Of a stretch of 64,000 nucleotides of DNA, positions 44,734 through 53,329 are shown one piece after another. The notes beneath the pieces are model-generated. The model searched no databases. It saw only the letters and a program-made list of their open reading frames with translations, and was not told the DNA's origin. A program made the translations under genes and the position numbers. Position 1 is the stretch's first letter. Every line of letters starts with the position of its first letter. Source of the stretch: an uncultured Sulfuricurvum sp. (GTDB lineage Bacteria > Campylobacterota > Campylobacteria > Campylobacterales > Sulfurimonadaceae); the NCBI GenBank assembly GCA_903844635.1, contig CAIMUF010000081.1, positions 1-64,000 on the forward strand, written 5' to 3'.

Positions 44734-45399
44734 ATGAACAAAAGACCCATCGAAACTGATATTGTTCTGGTTGATATTATTGATTTTTCACTTCTCAGTA
44801 TGTCTAACCAGCTCGAACTTATAAGTTATATTTCTCAGAGCTACAAGAAAATGATCCATAAAATGCTTAAAAACTCAGGCATTCCATTGGAAAAAATGTT
44901 GCAAGGAATTATTCCGACAGGAGACGGTTTTTATTGCATTCTACATCCAAGTCTACGAGGATTTGGCTCCATACTTGGTTTATCTTTTAACCATTTTTCC
45001 GATTTTATTGCTCGTGAGTACCCTTATTTTCAAGGATTACGTGTCGCAGTTCATACTGGAAACGTATACCGTTTTGAAGACATTTTAGGTCATGACAATT
45101 TTGTCGGGGATGGCTTAAATGAATGCGCTCGATATGTGGAGATAAAGAATCTGATTGTCAGCACTGTTTTCATCTCTGAAACTGCATACGAGTCTTTACA
45201 AGGATTTCTAGAAGATCACAGTGATTTTTCTGAGCTGTTAACAAAATGCGAATTCAGACACAGTTCCCTTCACACGTTTACTGATAAACACAACATACAA
45301 CACAGTGGTTACCTCATTTGGATGCGGCAAGGAGGAATTATTCCTCCACCAAAATCTGATTGGTTACTTACCCCAAAAAGGAGAATGAATGCGTTTTAG
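44734..45399 (+). CDS. Class III nucleotide cyclase-like domain protein
   Basis: A 221-residue protein consisting almost only of a class III adenylate/guanylate cyclase homology domain. The first metal Asp is in VLVDIIDFS, the second in PTGDGFY; VAVHTGNV is the usual beta-strand, and VGDGLNECARY gives the catalytic Asn and Arg (NxxxR). So the active-site pattern looks intact, unlike many degenerate homologues. There is no signal peptide, membrane segment or attached sensor. It overlaps the next gene by 11 bp. A TATAAA box at 44688 may be its promoter. Whether it makes cAMP, cGMP or another product cannot be told. Confidence 0.72.
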   Translation: MNKRPIETDIVLVDIIDFSLLSMSNQLELISYISQSYKKMIHKMLKNSGIPLEKMLQGIIPTGDGFYCILHPSLRGFGSILGLSFNHFSDFIAREYPYFQGLRVAVHTGNVYRFEDILGHDNFVGDGLNECARYVEIKNLIVSTVFISETAYESLQGFLEDHSDFSELLTKCEFRHSSLHTFTDKHNIQHSGYLIWMRQGGIIPPPKSDWLLTPKRRMNAF

Positions 45400-46045
45400 C
45401 ATCGATGAATACGCCAAAACTTTTAAAATGTCCAAAGAGATGATCCATAATAAATTGAAGTCTAAACGACTCAACTATATTATCGAAGGTGGAATAACCT
45501 ATATTATTGTTCCAAAAAGTGCGCTAAGTGAAGAGAAACAACGTGATATTCAATCTGCCCAACATACGTCTGCCGCACTATCCGTCCCAACAACTAAAAC
45601 AAGCGTTGGAATGATCATTGCCCTCTATCAAAAAGAAAATAATCACCTCAAACTCAAAGTTAAAGAACTTGAAGCAAAAATCGACTCTCTTGTAAATGAT
45701 AAAGAGCAAATGCTTATCGCTGAACGCAATCGAATCGAAGAAATTTACACATCGAAGGATGAGCAACTAAAAAATATACTTGAAGTATTAAGTACAAAGC
45801 TTATGCTCTCACAAAACAGTACTGTACACGATGTTGATGCTACTGTATCCAATACAATTCCATTTAGCGCAAGCGGCCTTATTGAACTCAAGCGTTATTT
45901 AAAATTTATTGGAATAGGAAGTGAAGGGCGCAAGGCAGTTCGAGGCCGTTTTTCTGATCGATATGGTAGTGATGTACGCATTATTCAAAAAGAAGGCGAG
46001 TTTTACGTCGATCTTTCAAAATACGACTATACCGACCTTCTCTAA
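45389..46045 (+). CDS. Putative DNA-binding protein with HTH, coiled coil and conserved C-terminal domain
   Basis: A 218-residue protein: N-terminal helix-turn-helix-like region (EYAKTFKMSKEMIHNKLKSKRL, about 6-28) followed by a beta-hairpin (YIIEGGITYIIV), a coiled coil at about 75-130, and a compact C-terminal domain (GSEGRKAVRGRFSDRYGSD, then YVDLSKYDYTDLL). I do not recognise the family with confidence. It begins inside the end of the cyclase-like gene behind AAGGAGAATGA, so the two products are coupled and may work together. Confidence 0.7.
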   Translation: MRFSIDEYAKTFKMSKEMIHNKLKSKRLNYIIEGGITYIIVPKSALSEEKQRDIQSAQHTSAALSVPTTKTSVGMIIALYQKENNHLKLKVKELEAKIDSLVNDKEQMLIAERNRIEEIYTSKDEQLKNILEVLSTKLMLSQNSTVHDVDATVSNTIPFSASGLIELKRYLKFIGIGSEGRKAVRGRFSDRYGSDVRIIQKEGEFYVDLSKYDYTDLL

Positions 46046-46080
46046 CCTTTTTTTCCTTCTTTATTCTTTCATCATTTTTT

Positions 46081-46104
46081 CATTCTCGTGCTTGCACGGG
46101 ATAA
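46081..46104. repeat. Short palindrome CGTGC-TT-GCACG, decayed repeat copy
   Basis: CATTCTCGTGCTTGCACGGGA lies 36 bp after the stop of the coiled-coil gene. The 5-bp core stem and CATTC/GGGAT flanks resemble one half of the element at 36215. It may serve as a terminator. The rest of the 256-bp gap to the next gene is very A/T rich and shows nothing else recognisable. Confidence 0.45.
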
Positions 46105-46301
46105 TATCCTAAACTATTTTAAAAAATTCATACGTTTTTCTGTATATTTTATATTATTATATGAATATAATTAAATAATTTTTGTATACAACCGATAAGA
46201 AATATGTCTTTTTATTTGTCTAAATGTTTTAAAAGATAGTTTTTTAGTTTATTTTATACACTTTTATGTTTAATTAAATAAATAAAGTTTACAATAGGGT
46301 A

Positions 46302-46547
46302 ATGGAAATGAATGACCTTTTTAATCTTCTTCACAACGCTGTCGAAGCACAAAACAATGGGAAGAAAATTTCTCAAAAAGAAATGGCTCAAAGGCTAGGA
46401 ATTTCTATGCGCTCCTATCAAGATTGGCGCCTTGGAAATGCAAAGCCTCAAGCCGCCAAAGCGATTTTAGACATGCTTGGAATGCTTGAAGATGATGAGA
46501 TCATACGTGTAGTCCGTAAAATCAATAAATTAGGAAAAAAGTCATGA
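46302..46547 (+). CDS. Small HTH (Cro/C1-like) protein
   Basis: An 81-residue protein with a clear helix-turn-helix: ISQKEMAQRLGISMRSYQDW (about 23-42), like the lambda Cro/C1 or XRE fold. Possibly a DNA-binding repressor controlling itself and the overlapping gene downstream. ATG 46302; a second ATG lies two codons on. It follows an A/T-rich spacer and is joined to the next gene by an ATGA overlap. Confidence 0.7.
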   Translation: MEMNDLFNLLHNAVEAQNNGKKISQKEMAQRLGISMRSYQDWRLGNAKPQAAKAILDMLGMLEDDEIIRVVRKINKLGKKS

Positions 46548-46789
46548 GCACTTTAAGCGAACAAGAACGCCACGGTTTAGATGATGTTTTTTTATCCATA
46601 TCCTCCACTCAGCCCTTTATCTTTAAATATAAATTATCTCATTATCACACGTACTTTATTTTGCATCTAAAAACCCGTGTGAAGGCCTTTAAAATTCAAA
46701 CATTACTCCATGAAAAGATTAAAATCACTCTAAAAAACACATTTTTACAAAAGAATTCACAAAAAATAGAAAAAACAAGAAAAATTTAA
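46544..46789 (+). CDS. Small protein overlapping the HTH gene
   Basis: An 81-residue, Lys-rich protein of unknown function. Its N-terminus (SEQERHGLDDVFLSIS) looks folded and conserved in style; the C-terminus is basic with many Lys, Thr and Asn and low complexity. It starts in an ATGA overlap with the HTH gene, which supports translation. It could be a partner of the HTH protein, but no toxin or antitoxin family is recognisable. Confidence 0.5.
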   Translation: MSTLSEQERHGLDDVFLSISSTQPFIFKYKLSHYHTYFILHLKTRVKAFKIQTLLHEKIKITLKNTFLQKNSQKIEKTRKI

Positions 46790-46895
46790 GCTAAGAGATA
46801 TTAAAGTATTTCCGTCGGAAACGCAGGACTCTCTTTTTTCTCGTAAATCAGGAAGTTTTAGTGAATTTCATAAATCTTTACCTTAAAGGAATTAA

Positions 46896-47180
46896 ATGAA
46901 TAAAGCGCAATTCGTTGAGTTGGTACAAAAAAGTGGTAGTTACAAAACTAAAGTAGAAGCTGAAACAGCAATCAAAGCATTCACAGAAGCAGTTACAGCA
47001 GCTCTTGTTGCTAAAGAAGAAGTTTCATTAGTAGGCTTCGGTAGCTTTGCTGCATCACTTCAAAAAGGTAAAAGTGGTAAAGTACCAGGTACTGATAAAA
47101 CTTACAGTACTGCAGATAAAATGGTTCCTAAATTTAAACCAGGCAAAAGTCTTAAAGACTCTGTTGCAGCTGCAAAATAG
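46896..47180 (+). CDS. hup: HU-family nucleoid protein
   Basis: A 94-residue HU protein: MNKAQFVELVQKSGSY, VSLVGFGSFAASLQKGKSG and FKPGKSLKDSV. HU normally has RxxRxGRNPxTG in the DNA-binding arm; here it is QKGKSGKVPGTDKTYS, with Lys instead of Arg but the intercalating Pro kept. It compacts and bends DNA. AAAGGA precedes the ATG, the codons look typical of a highly expressed gene, and a clear terminator follows. Confidence 0.93.
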   Translation: MNKAQFVELVQKSGSYKTKVEAETAIKAFTEAVTAALVAKEEVSLVGFGSFAASLQKGKSGKVPGTDKTYSTADKMVPKFKPGKSLKDSVAAAK

Positions 47181-47192
47181 TTCTTCCTAATT

Positions 47193-47213
47193 CTTCGAGG
47201 ATATTCCTCGAAG
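47193..47213 (+). terminator. Terminator of the HU gene
   Basis: A perfect 8-bp stem CTTCGAGG / CCTCGAAG with a 5-nt loop, 13 bp after the stop codon, followed by a T-rich but interrupted run (CTTACTTATATATTTCTC). Confidence 0.65.
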
Positions 47214-47296
47214 CTTACTTATATATTTCTCTTATTTAGTCACTTAATACGTTATAATTATCACCTTATCATTCATCGTTGGAGAGGATTACTATC

Positions 47297-48760
47297 GTGT
47301 TATTTTCATTTTTATCCCATCTCTTTCCATCAAAATCTACTAAAATCAATGTTGATAGTAATGTACCTGAACAAGAAAAACAAATAGCGTCACAAAAAGT
47401 ACTTGAATCTTCCATCCTTGATGTGAATGGCACGCTGCTTAAAGATTTCACGCTCTTTCATCACAACACTTCATTCTTCATTGATTTATTAATTTTTTTA
47501 CCTCATTATGGTCTTTATCTAGGCGAAAAAATATCCTGGAAAAACGTAGATTTAAAAGGTGCGAGCGTTGAACGGTCTTCACGAAAAAGTAAAAAAACAT
47601 CTACAACACGCCTCGAAGCTACTGAAAAAATACTCCATCAAAAACTTGAAGATGTCTTATCTTTTGATTCCACCCAAATTGAGCGATTTTTTTGGATGGA
47701 ATATCTTAGTGAAGCAGAATTTGATGCCCTTGATCCTTCTTTTCATAAACTGTTGCCTAAAGAAAGGTTACTATTTTGTGATGATACTATTCAAAGTATT
47801 CAAAATAAACTTATGTCACTGGAAAGCTATCAAGAAATACCCTATTCAGAGTTAAAGGTAATCGGATCGCTTCGAGCACATACCTTATTGCTTCCAACAG
47901 CTACAGAGCCTTTTGGAGCCTTTCTAGACGATAATCAGCAAATATTTCTAGACTCTCCACTTACTCAAACTCCTCTTATTCTTGGAGGCGCATGTGCTAG
48001 TGGTAAAAGTACCGTTCTTGTCCGAAAAATACTTCAAATACTTCTTGAAGATTCCAATGCTAAAATCATGATTATTACCCCCACACTCCTTAACGGGGAA
48101 ACGCTTCGTCAAGAGCTCATTGCCTTGACTGATTTTGCCGTTGTGCACCTTGATTTTACACGAATTCAGTTTTTAAGTCCTAGTCAACTCTATACTCCTA
48201 TTGATACCAAGGAGTTTCCAAGTGACATGACTCATATTGTGTGTGATGATATACAACTGCTGGATATTGCCCCTTTTCTTGATAATACTACAAGTTTGAA
48301 AGGAAAATTTATTATTCTAAGCGGTTCTATACTCGAAGAAAATACCTTTCAACAAACGCTAACGCACATCTATCGAAATCCTTCTATACACTTCGTACAT
48401 TTTTCCCACACCAAAGGAGCACTCTATACCCTCCTGTCAGGATTGCGGAACCACTTGGATCTTCTTTCTACTTCTCCAGTTATGATTATTCTTCCCAATG
48501 AGGAACTTTTGGATGAATATAAAAATGCTATCGATGAATATTTGCATCTCGAGTCACGTATACTCAACACATCGTTTAGCTTACAATACAAAAGCCTTGA
48601 ATTTATCACACTATCAACCTTAGAGTTTATCAGTTCTTTTAGTGTTTCCCATTGCTATCTCATAAATCTTGATCCAAATAACCTTCTCTACCCTCTTGCA
48701 TTAAGCCGAGCATCAGAGAGCGTCACTATAATTTCTGAAGATCTTCACTCGTTATCTTAA
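47297..48760 (+). CDS. NERD-like plus short UvrD-like P-loop NTPase
   Basis: A 487-residue protein. Residues about 50-75 (FFIDLLIFLPHYGLYLGEKISWK) resemble a NERD nuclease-related core, but the usual E-x-K is E-K. From about 225 there is a superfamily-1 helicase-like ATPase: Walker A GGACASGKSTV, TPTLLNGETLRQEL, Walker B-like VCDDIQLLDIAPF, LSGSI, and a motif-VI-like LALSRASESVTII near the end. It is shorter than UvrD/Rep helicases and lacks obvious 1B/2B insertions. GTG 47297 is preferred: GGAGAGG is its ribosome site, and the tracked TTG start lies on that site. Function unknown; DNA repair or defence are possible. Confidence 0.65.
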   Translation: MLFSFLSHLFPSKSTKINVDSNVPEQEKQIASQKVLESSILDVNGTLLKDFTLFHHNTSFFIDLLIFLPHYGLYLGEKISWKNVDLKGASVERSSRKSKKTSTTRLEATEKILHQKLEDVLSFDSTQIERFFWMEYLSEAEFDALDPSFHKLLPKERLLFCDDTIQSIQNKLMSLESYQEIPYSELKVIGSLRAHTLLLPTATEPFGAFLDDNQQIFLDSPLTQTPLILGGACASGKSTVLVRKILQILLEDSNAKIMIITPTLLNGETLRQELIALTDFAVVHLDFTRIQFLSPSQLYTPIDTKEFPSDMTHIVCDDIQLLDIAPFLDNTTSLKGKFIILSGSILEENTFQQTLTHIYRNPSIHFVHFSHTKGALYTLLSGLRNHLDLLSTSPVMIILPNEELLDEYKNAIDEYLHLESRILNTSFSLQYKSLEFITLSTLEFISSFSVSHCYLINLDPNNLLYPLALSRASESVTIISEDLHSLS

Positions 48761-48782
48761 ACATCATCTAAAAGGAATAACC

Positions 48783-49313
48783 ATGCGCCTCTTACTCTCT
48801 TTGTTGCTATCTTATAGCTTTGCACTCGCTGCTCATCCAACAGTCTTACTTCAAACAACTCAAGGTGATTTAACTCTTGAACTCTATGAAGATGTTGCTC
48901 CTCTTGCAGTTGAAAACTTCACAACACTCGTAAAAAACGGTTATTATAATGGTTTAACTTTTCACCGTATTATCAAAAATTTCATGGTTCAAGGTGGTGA
49001 TCCAACGGGGACTGGTGCAGGAGGAGAATCAATTTGGAAGAAACCGTTTAAAGATGAATTCAAATCAGGAGTTGTCTTTAATCAAGCTGGAGTCTTAGCA
49101 ATGGCTAATGCTGGACCTCGAACAAATGGAAGTCAGTTTTTTATCACAACAGCACCCACTCCATGGCTTAATGGCTACCACACTATTTTTGGTAAAGTCG
49201 TTAAAGGATCCGATACCTTAAACAAGCTCAATAACATTCAAACCAATGGTCAGCAAAATGGTGATCGACCAATTCAAACACAAAAAATAATCAAAGCCAC
49301 ATTGCTTCCCTAA
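48783..49313 (+). CDS. Periplasmic cyclophilin-type peptidyl-prolyl isomerase
   Basis: A 176-residue protein with a signal peptide (about 1-17) and a bacterial-type cyclophilin domain: NFTTLVKNGYYNGLTFHRII, the active-site FMVQGGDPTGTG, AMANAGPRTNGSQFFI, and WLNGYHTIFGKV (Trp and His of the active site). It catalyses prolyl isomerisation of exported proteins. It ends directly against the convergent motB with no spacer. Confidence 0.93.
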   Translation: MRLLLSLLLSYSFALAAHPTVLLQTTQGDLTLELYEDVAPLAVENFTTLVKNGYYNGLTFHRIIKNFMVQGGDPTGTGAGGESIWKKPFKDEFKSGVVFNQAGVLAMANAGPRTNGSQFFITTAPTPWLNGYHTIFGKVVKGSDTLNKLNNIQTNGQQNGDRPIQTQKIIKATLLP

Positions 49314-50150
49314 TTACTTAGGGAGTTTTGCCAACGAATCTAAAACACTTTTTTGTGTTCCTTGATCAAGTTTTTTATCATTGGACACAAACATATAAAA
49401 CTCAACTCGTCTATTTTTAGCTCGATTAACTTCGCTGTTATTGGTCGCGAGTGGTTTTGCTGCTCCAAATCCTGCACTTGAAATTCGTTCAGAACTTACA
49501 CCATTTTTAATCAATTCTCTTACTACTGTTGCTGCACGAGCACTGGATAAGTCCAAGTTATCTCTATATGCAGAACCTTTAGGAAGAGCTTGATTGTCGG
49601 TATAGCCCCGCACCGAGATCTCAGCCGTGGGAGGAAGTGTTTTGATAATATCTGCTACTCTTTTAACAAAACGATGTATCTCTTCATCGTCTAGCGTTGC
49701 ATTCGAACCTCTGAAGGGTATGGTTGCCGGCAGTTTAAGCAATGTCCCATCCATACTCTGATCCAATGCACCCTCACCCACCGAAACATTTTGCATCTGT
49801 TCATCTTCCGTACTGGTGGCTTCAGTTTTACCTTCACTTTGTGTTGGGTTATTCTCCAATACCGCTCCACCCTCTGCAACCGGCATTTTCCCACTGCTTT
49901 GCTCAGATGGCTTTTCAGGCGTCGCTGGATCCATAGGGAGTACAGGACTAATCTCTTGCGGGGCAGGCGCATAATCGTATATTTTTACAAATTCTTCTTT
50001 AACAGCACGCATTTTTTCTTTGTTTACCGAAGCAAGTGCGTATAAGGCAATAAATAATGCTAAAAGAAGACTGAAAAAGTCAGCCGTCGGAACTGCCCAC
50101 TTTTCCCCGGCAGCACATTCACACGGTTTACATTTTTTTTTCTTAGCCAT
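49314..50150 (-). CDS. motB: Flagellar stator protein MotB
   Basis: A 278-residue stator subunit: a short cytoplasmic N-terminus with CKPCEC, one membrane helix with the proton-carrying Asp in PTADFFSLLLALFIALYA, a long acidic/Pro-rich linker (about 70-135) and an OmpA-type peptidoglycan-binding domain (SVRGYTDNQALPKG, LSSARAATVVRELI, NRRVEFYM). With MotA it couples ion flow to flagellar torque. It follows motA by 11 bp. Confidence 0.95.
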   Translation of the reverse strand: MAKKKKCKPCECAAGEKWAVPTADFFSLLLALFIALYALASVNKEKMRAVKEEFVKIYDYAPAPQEISPVLPMDPATPEKPSEQSSGKMPVAEGGAVLENNPTQSEGKTEATSTEDEQMQNVSVGEGALDQSMDGTLLKLPATIPFRGSNATLDDEEIHRFVKRVADIIKTLPPTAEISVRGYTDNQALPKGSAYRDNLDLSSARAATVVRELIKNGVSSERISSAGFGAAKPLATNNSEVNRAKNRRVEFYMFVSNDKKLDQGTQKSVLDSLAKLPK

Positions 50151-50161
50151 TTAAATACTCA

Positions 50162-50932
50162 TTATGTAAATTGACTATGCTTCTCTTCCGCAGGGGAAAG
50201 GAAGTTGAGAAGCTTCGCTTCTAGTGTACGCGGATTATCGCCATGAACGATTCCAATAATTCCCTCAAGCATCACTTTTTGTTCTTTGACGATGTGATGC
50301 GCTTTTGCTTTCATCTTATTACCCATCGGTCCGATCAAAACATACGCCCCGAAAATACCGGTAACCGTTGCGGTAAACGCACCCGCAATACCCTCTGCCA
50401 TTTCAGCAGGATTATCCAGTTTTTGAAGCGCAAGAATCAGACCCAAAACGGCCCCAACAAGACCCATAACCGGGGACGTTTCGCCTGCTAGAATCCAATA
50501 GTGAGCGCATCCATGCCAATAATGTTCTGTCTCTTCGATCACAGCTTCAAGTGTTTCAGAAATGGTATCAATCTCATTTCCATCAACTGCCATACTGAGA
50601 CCTTGTTTTAAAAACTCATTATCGAGTTCAGCCACTCTTTTTTCAAGTGATAAAAGACCATCACGACGTGCCATAAGGGCCAAATCAACTATTTCTTTGA
50701 TACGTTCTTCCAAATTGACAGGTGATTTTTTAAAATTCATCCCGACGTTCTTAAAAGCACCCTTGATGTATTCTGGATCGGTACTTACCATGGATGCCAA
50801 TAGCGTTGTCGGAATAATAATAATAAGGGAAGTAATATGAACGACATGAACGGGATTTCCCCCCTCCATCAAGTCCCCGATAGAAATAGTAGCCATAGCC
50901 CCTAATATCCCTAAAATCGTTGTCAAATCCAC
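50162..50932 (-). CDS. motA: Flagellar stator protein MotA
   Basis: A 256-residue MotA with four membrane helices, the cytoplasmic loop RRDGLLSLEKRV, and the conserved Pro segments SPVMGLVGAVLGLI and ATVTGIFGAYV. First gene of motAB. It uses a GTG start at 50932 with AAGGAG a few nt upstream. Confidence 0.96.
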   Translation of the reverse strand: MDLTTILGILGAMATISIGDLMEGGNPVHVVHITSLIIIIPTTLLASMVSTDPEYIKGAFKNVGMNFKKSPVNLEERIKEIVDLALMARRDGLLSLEKRVAELDNEFLKQGLSMAVDGNEIDTISETLEAVIEETEHYWHGCAHYWILAGETSPVMGLVGAVLGLILALQKLDNPAEMAEGIAGAFTATVTGIFGAYVLIGPMGNKMKAKAHHIVKEQKVMLEGIIGIVHGDNPRTLEAKLLNFLSPAEEKHSQFT

Positions 50933-51018
50933 AGGAACTCCTTCTCCACTAGACTAATTTATTTTTAATTATCTCTATAACTCATAATTAGTCGATTGTA
51001 CCTTGTTTTTGCTGAAAA

Positions 51019-52185
51019 TTATGATTTTTTCTCATTATAAGGATAGAAAAAATTGTAAAGAATTTTGATAAGAATCATCAGAAAAATACCGCTTCCCATA
51101 CTCGCAACAATAAAAGCATTGTATTCTTCATGAGAAATAGCATGCGCGCTGTATCCCAGTGTCGCAATTGCTACGGTAAACGTTAACGGCATTGAGTCGC
51201 TTAGTGAAAAAAGTATTGTATTTTTAAGTCCTAAGTAGCCACTGTATGCGACGAAAGAACTCAACAATCGAATACCGATAATAGCACTGGCAATAAAGAG
51301 TGCTGCCATCAAAATTTTAGTATCAGTAAATGCCTCAAGCGCCAACGTAGATCCGACGTGAATAAAAAAGATCGGAACTAAAAATCCAAAACCAAAAGAA
51401 GAGAGCTTTTCAGGAAGTTCTTTTTTATGCTTAAAATAGGTTGCCACGAAAGTCCCTGCCAAGAAAGCTCCTAAAACCACATCGATTTTAAGATAAAGCA
51501 TCACAGCAACCATCATAAACATAAGCGACATGGAAAAACGTACATCCTGATCTTTTCCATCATCATGAGGCATTATCAATGTTTTAAGACCTGGATACCA
51601 CCAAAAAAGGATTCTAATCCCCTTGAAGAAAAGGACAAATCCGATCATAAATGCAAACAATCCCCCTAGCGTAAAAGCGAATTCACGGTTATACCCGTAT
51701 TCAAGCCCGCCGCTGAGTATCGTCAGAGCCATAATACTCACAAGTTCACCGATAATTCCAATATTGAGTGCCAATGCAAGCCATGGCTGATTTTTACCGT
51801 ATTCTTTGACCAATGCCATCAACATACCCAGTGAAAAAATCGGAAAAGTAACCAAATAAACAGCACTCAAATCAAAATATAAAAATAAAGCCAGTGAGCA
51901 CCCGTACAGCATCGCAAAATAGATGATAGTTCGGCGCAAGAGAGATGATTTTGCAAATCCAAATTCTTTAAGATTGACTTCCATTCCCGCCAAGAACATC
52001 AAATATAAAAATCCTACTTTTGCAATAATTTTAAAGAGTTCATTTTCAACCAGAAGCCCAAAATATGCCGCTACACTTCCTAGCAATATTTCAACGACCA
52101 CTACCGGAATTTTTGTGACTCTCGATAAGAAAGGTGAGAACATTACGAGAAGCGATAAGGTAATAATAACAACCGTTGTACTCAT
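51019..52185 (-). CDS. CPA2-family cation:proton antiporter
   Basis: A 388-residue membrane protein with about 12-13 helices, of the KefB/NapA-like Na+/H+ exchanger domain type: IPVVVVEILLGSVAAYFG, LYLMFLAGMEVNLKEFG, DVVLGAFLAGTFVATYFK. There is no C-terminal RCK/TrkA domain. It probably exchanges Na+ or K+ for protons. It lies 4 bp downstream of folP, so it may be read as the tail of the folP operon. Confidence 0.88.
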   Translation of the reverse strand: MSTTVVIITLSLLVMFSPFLSRVTKIPVVVVEILLGSVAAYFGLLVENELFKIIAKVGFLYLMFLAGMEVNLKEFGFAKSSLLRRTIIYFAMLYGCSLALFLYFDLSAVYLVTFPIFSLGMLMALVKEYGKNQPWLALALNIGIIGELVSIMALTILSGGLEYGYNREFAFTLGGLFAFMIGFVLFFKGIRILFWWYPGLKTLIMPHDDGKDQDVRFSMSLMFMMVAVMLYLKIDVVLGAFLAGTFVATYFKHKKELPEKLSSFGFGFLVPIFFIHVGSTLALEAFTDTKILMAALFIASAIIGIRLLSSFVAYSGYLGLKNTILFSLSDSMPLTFTVAIATLGYSAHAISHEEYNAFIVASMGSGIFLMILIKILYNFFYPYNEKKS

Positions 52186-52189
52186 ACCA

Positions 52190-53329
52190 CTAACCTCTCA
52201 ACTCTTGCCATAAAGCGATGGCTTGAATATGCTCTTTTACATCATGAACGCGAACTATCGAGGCGCCTTCTTCAATCGCTTTAAGATGGATTGCCAACGT
52301 TCCGCCAAGACGATTTTCACTGCTTGAGGGTGAAATAGAGTCAATCATTGATTTACGGCTTGCACCTACCAACAACGGTTTACCAAAAGCCAAAAAATGT
52401 TTTTGATGACGTATCAGCTCCAAATTGTCATCCAAACGTTTTCCAAAACCGATACCGCAGTCTAAAATCACATCAGAAATTCCAAATTTATTTGCTTTTT
52501 CCAAACGTTCAACAAAGAAATTCTCAACTTCATGAAGTATGGAAGTAGTTTGCGGATTACTTTGCATATCATGTGGAGCCCCCAGTGCATGCATAAGAAC
52601 TACCGTAGCCTTGTGTGAACCGCAAAGTCCTGCAACCTCATCATTTGCAAGCCCTGTAATATCATTGATAATATTAAACCCTCTCTCGAGCGCATACGCA
52701 ATCACTTTTGGAGTATAACTGTCCAAACTCAAACGAATTCTTTCATACGTTTTTTCATAGTAAAGCAGATCAATAATCGGTTTTACTCGTGCCAATTCTT
52801 CTTCAACACTGACACCAACACTTCCTGGACGGCTTGAAACTCCTCCGATATCGATAATGTCCGCACCCTGAACTATCATCTCTTCGATTTTTTCTATCGC
52901 ACATGACTCTTGAAATCGGCTTAAAGGATAAAAGCTGTCATCATTGGCATTGATAATACCCATAACCTGGATTTTTTGAGGGAAATGAAGTCCACAAAAA
53001 CGGGCTAACTCCTGTGATACGATTTTTAAACCAAAGGGCTGAGCTTTTTCTTTTTGTACCAATTCTTTAAGTTGTCTCTCATTGGCAATTAACAGGGCAT
53101 CTACAAAAGGTGTTGATGCGGTTACCGTCCCTTTGGGAACGGCTAAATCTGCACCAATGCTCAAAGCATCTTGCTTGAGGATATTGGCAGCTCCTACATG
53201 TAAATTCTTGATAGAAATAAGATGAATTTGCCCTTTGTCACTCAAAATAAACACCCCTCCACCATCAACACCAAGCTCTTTAAGAGCGTTTTTAAGATTA
53301 AAGGAAGAAGAGAGATGTTCAACGTGCAC
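52190..53329 (-). CDS. folP: Dihydropteroate synthase
   Basis: A 379-residue FolP with an N-terminal extension of about 115 residues before the TIM-barrel catalytic domain. Motifs: MGIINANDDSFYPLSRF (NVTPDSF-like, altered), ADIIDIGGVSSRPGS, LDSYTPKVIAYAL, NDITGL, DCGIGFGKRLDDNL, LLVGASRKSMI. It condenses pABA with hydroxymethyldihydropterin pyrophosphate. The long N-terminus is known, as I recall, from other Campylobacterota FolP. The GTG start lies inside the end of holB, an 11-bp overlap. Confidence 0.92.
   Translation of the reverse strand: MHVEHLSSSFNLKNALKELGVDGGGVFILSDKGQIHLISIKNLHVGAANILKQDALSIGADLAVPKGTVTASTPFVDALLIANERQLKELVQKEKAQPFGLKIVSQELARFCGLHFPQKIQVMGIINANDDSFYPLSRFQESCAIEKIEEMIVQGADIIDIGGVSSRPGSVGVSVEEELARVKPIIDLLYYEKTYERIRLSLDSYTPKVIAYALERGFNIINDITGLANDEVAGLCGSHKATVVLMHALGAPHDMQSNPQTTSILHEVENFFVERLEKANKFGISDVILDCGIGFGKRLDDNLELIRHQKHFLAFGKPLLVGASRKSMIDSISPSSSENRLGGTLAIHLKAIEEGASIVRVHDVKEHIQAIALWQELRG

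Noticed and set aside
46792-46840. Terminator or operator before the HU gene (AAGAGA...TCTCTT around TTTCCGTCGGAAA)
   Set aside because: The outer arms are short and far apart and the inner palindrome has a one-base loop; too weak to annotate, though the T run after it is suggestive.
47279-47296. TTG start at 47279 for the NERD/UvrD-like gene
   Set aside because: The TTGGAGAGG stretch is better explained as the ribosome site for GTG 47297.
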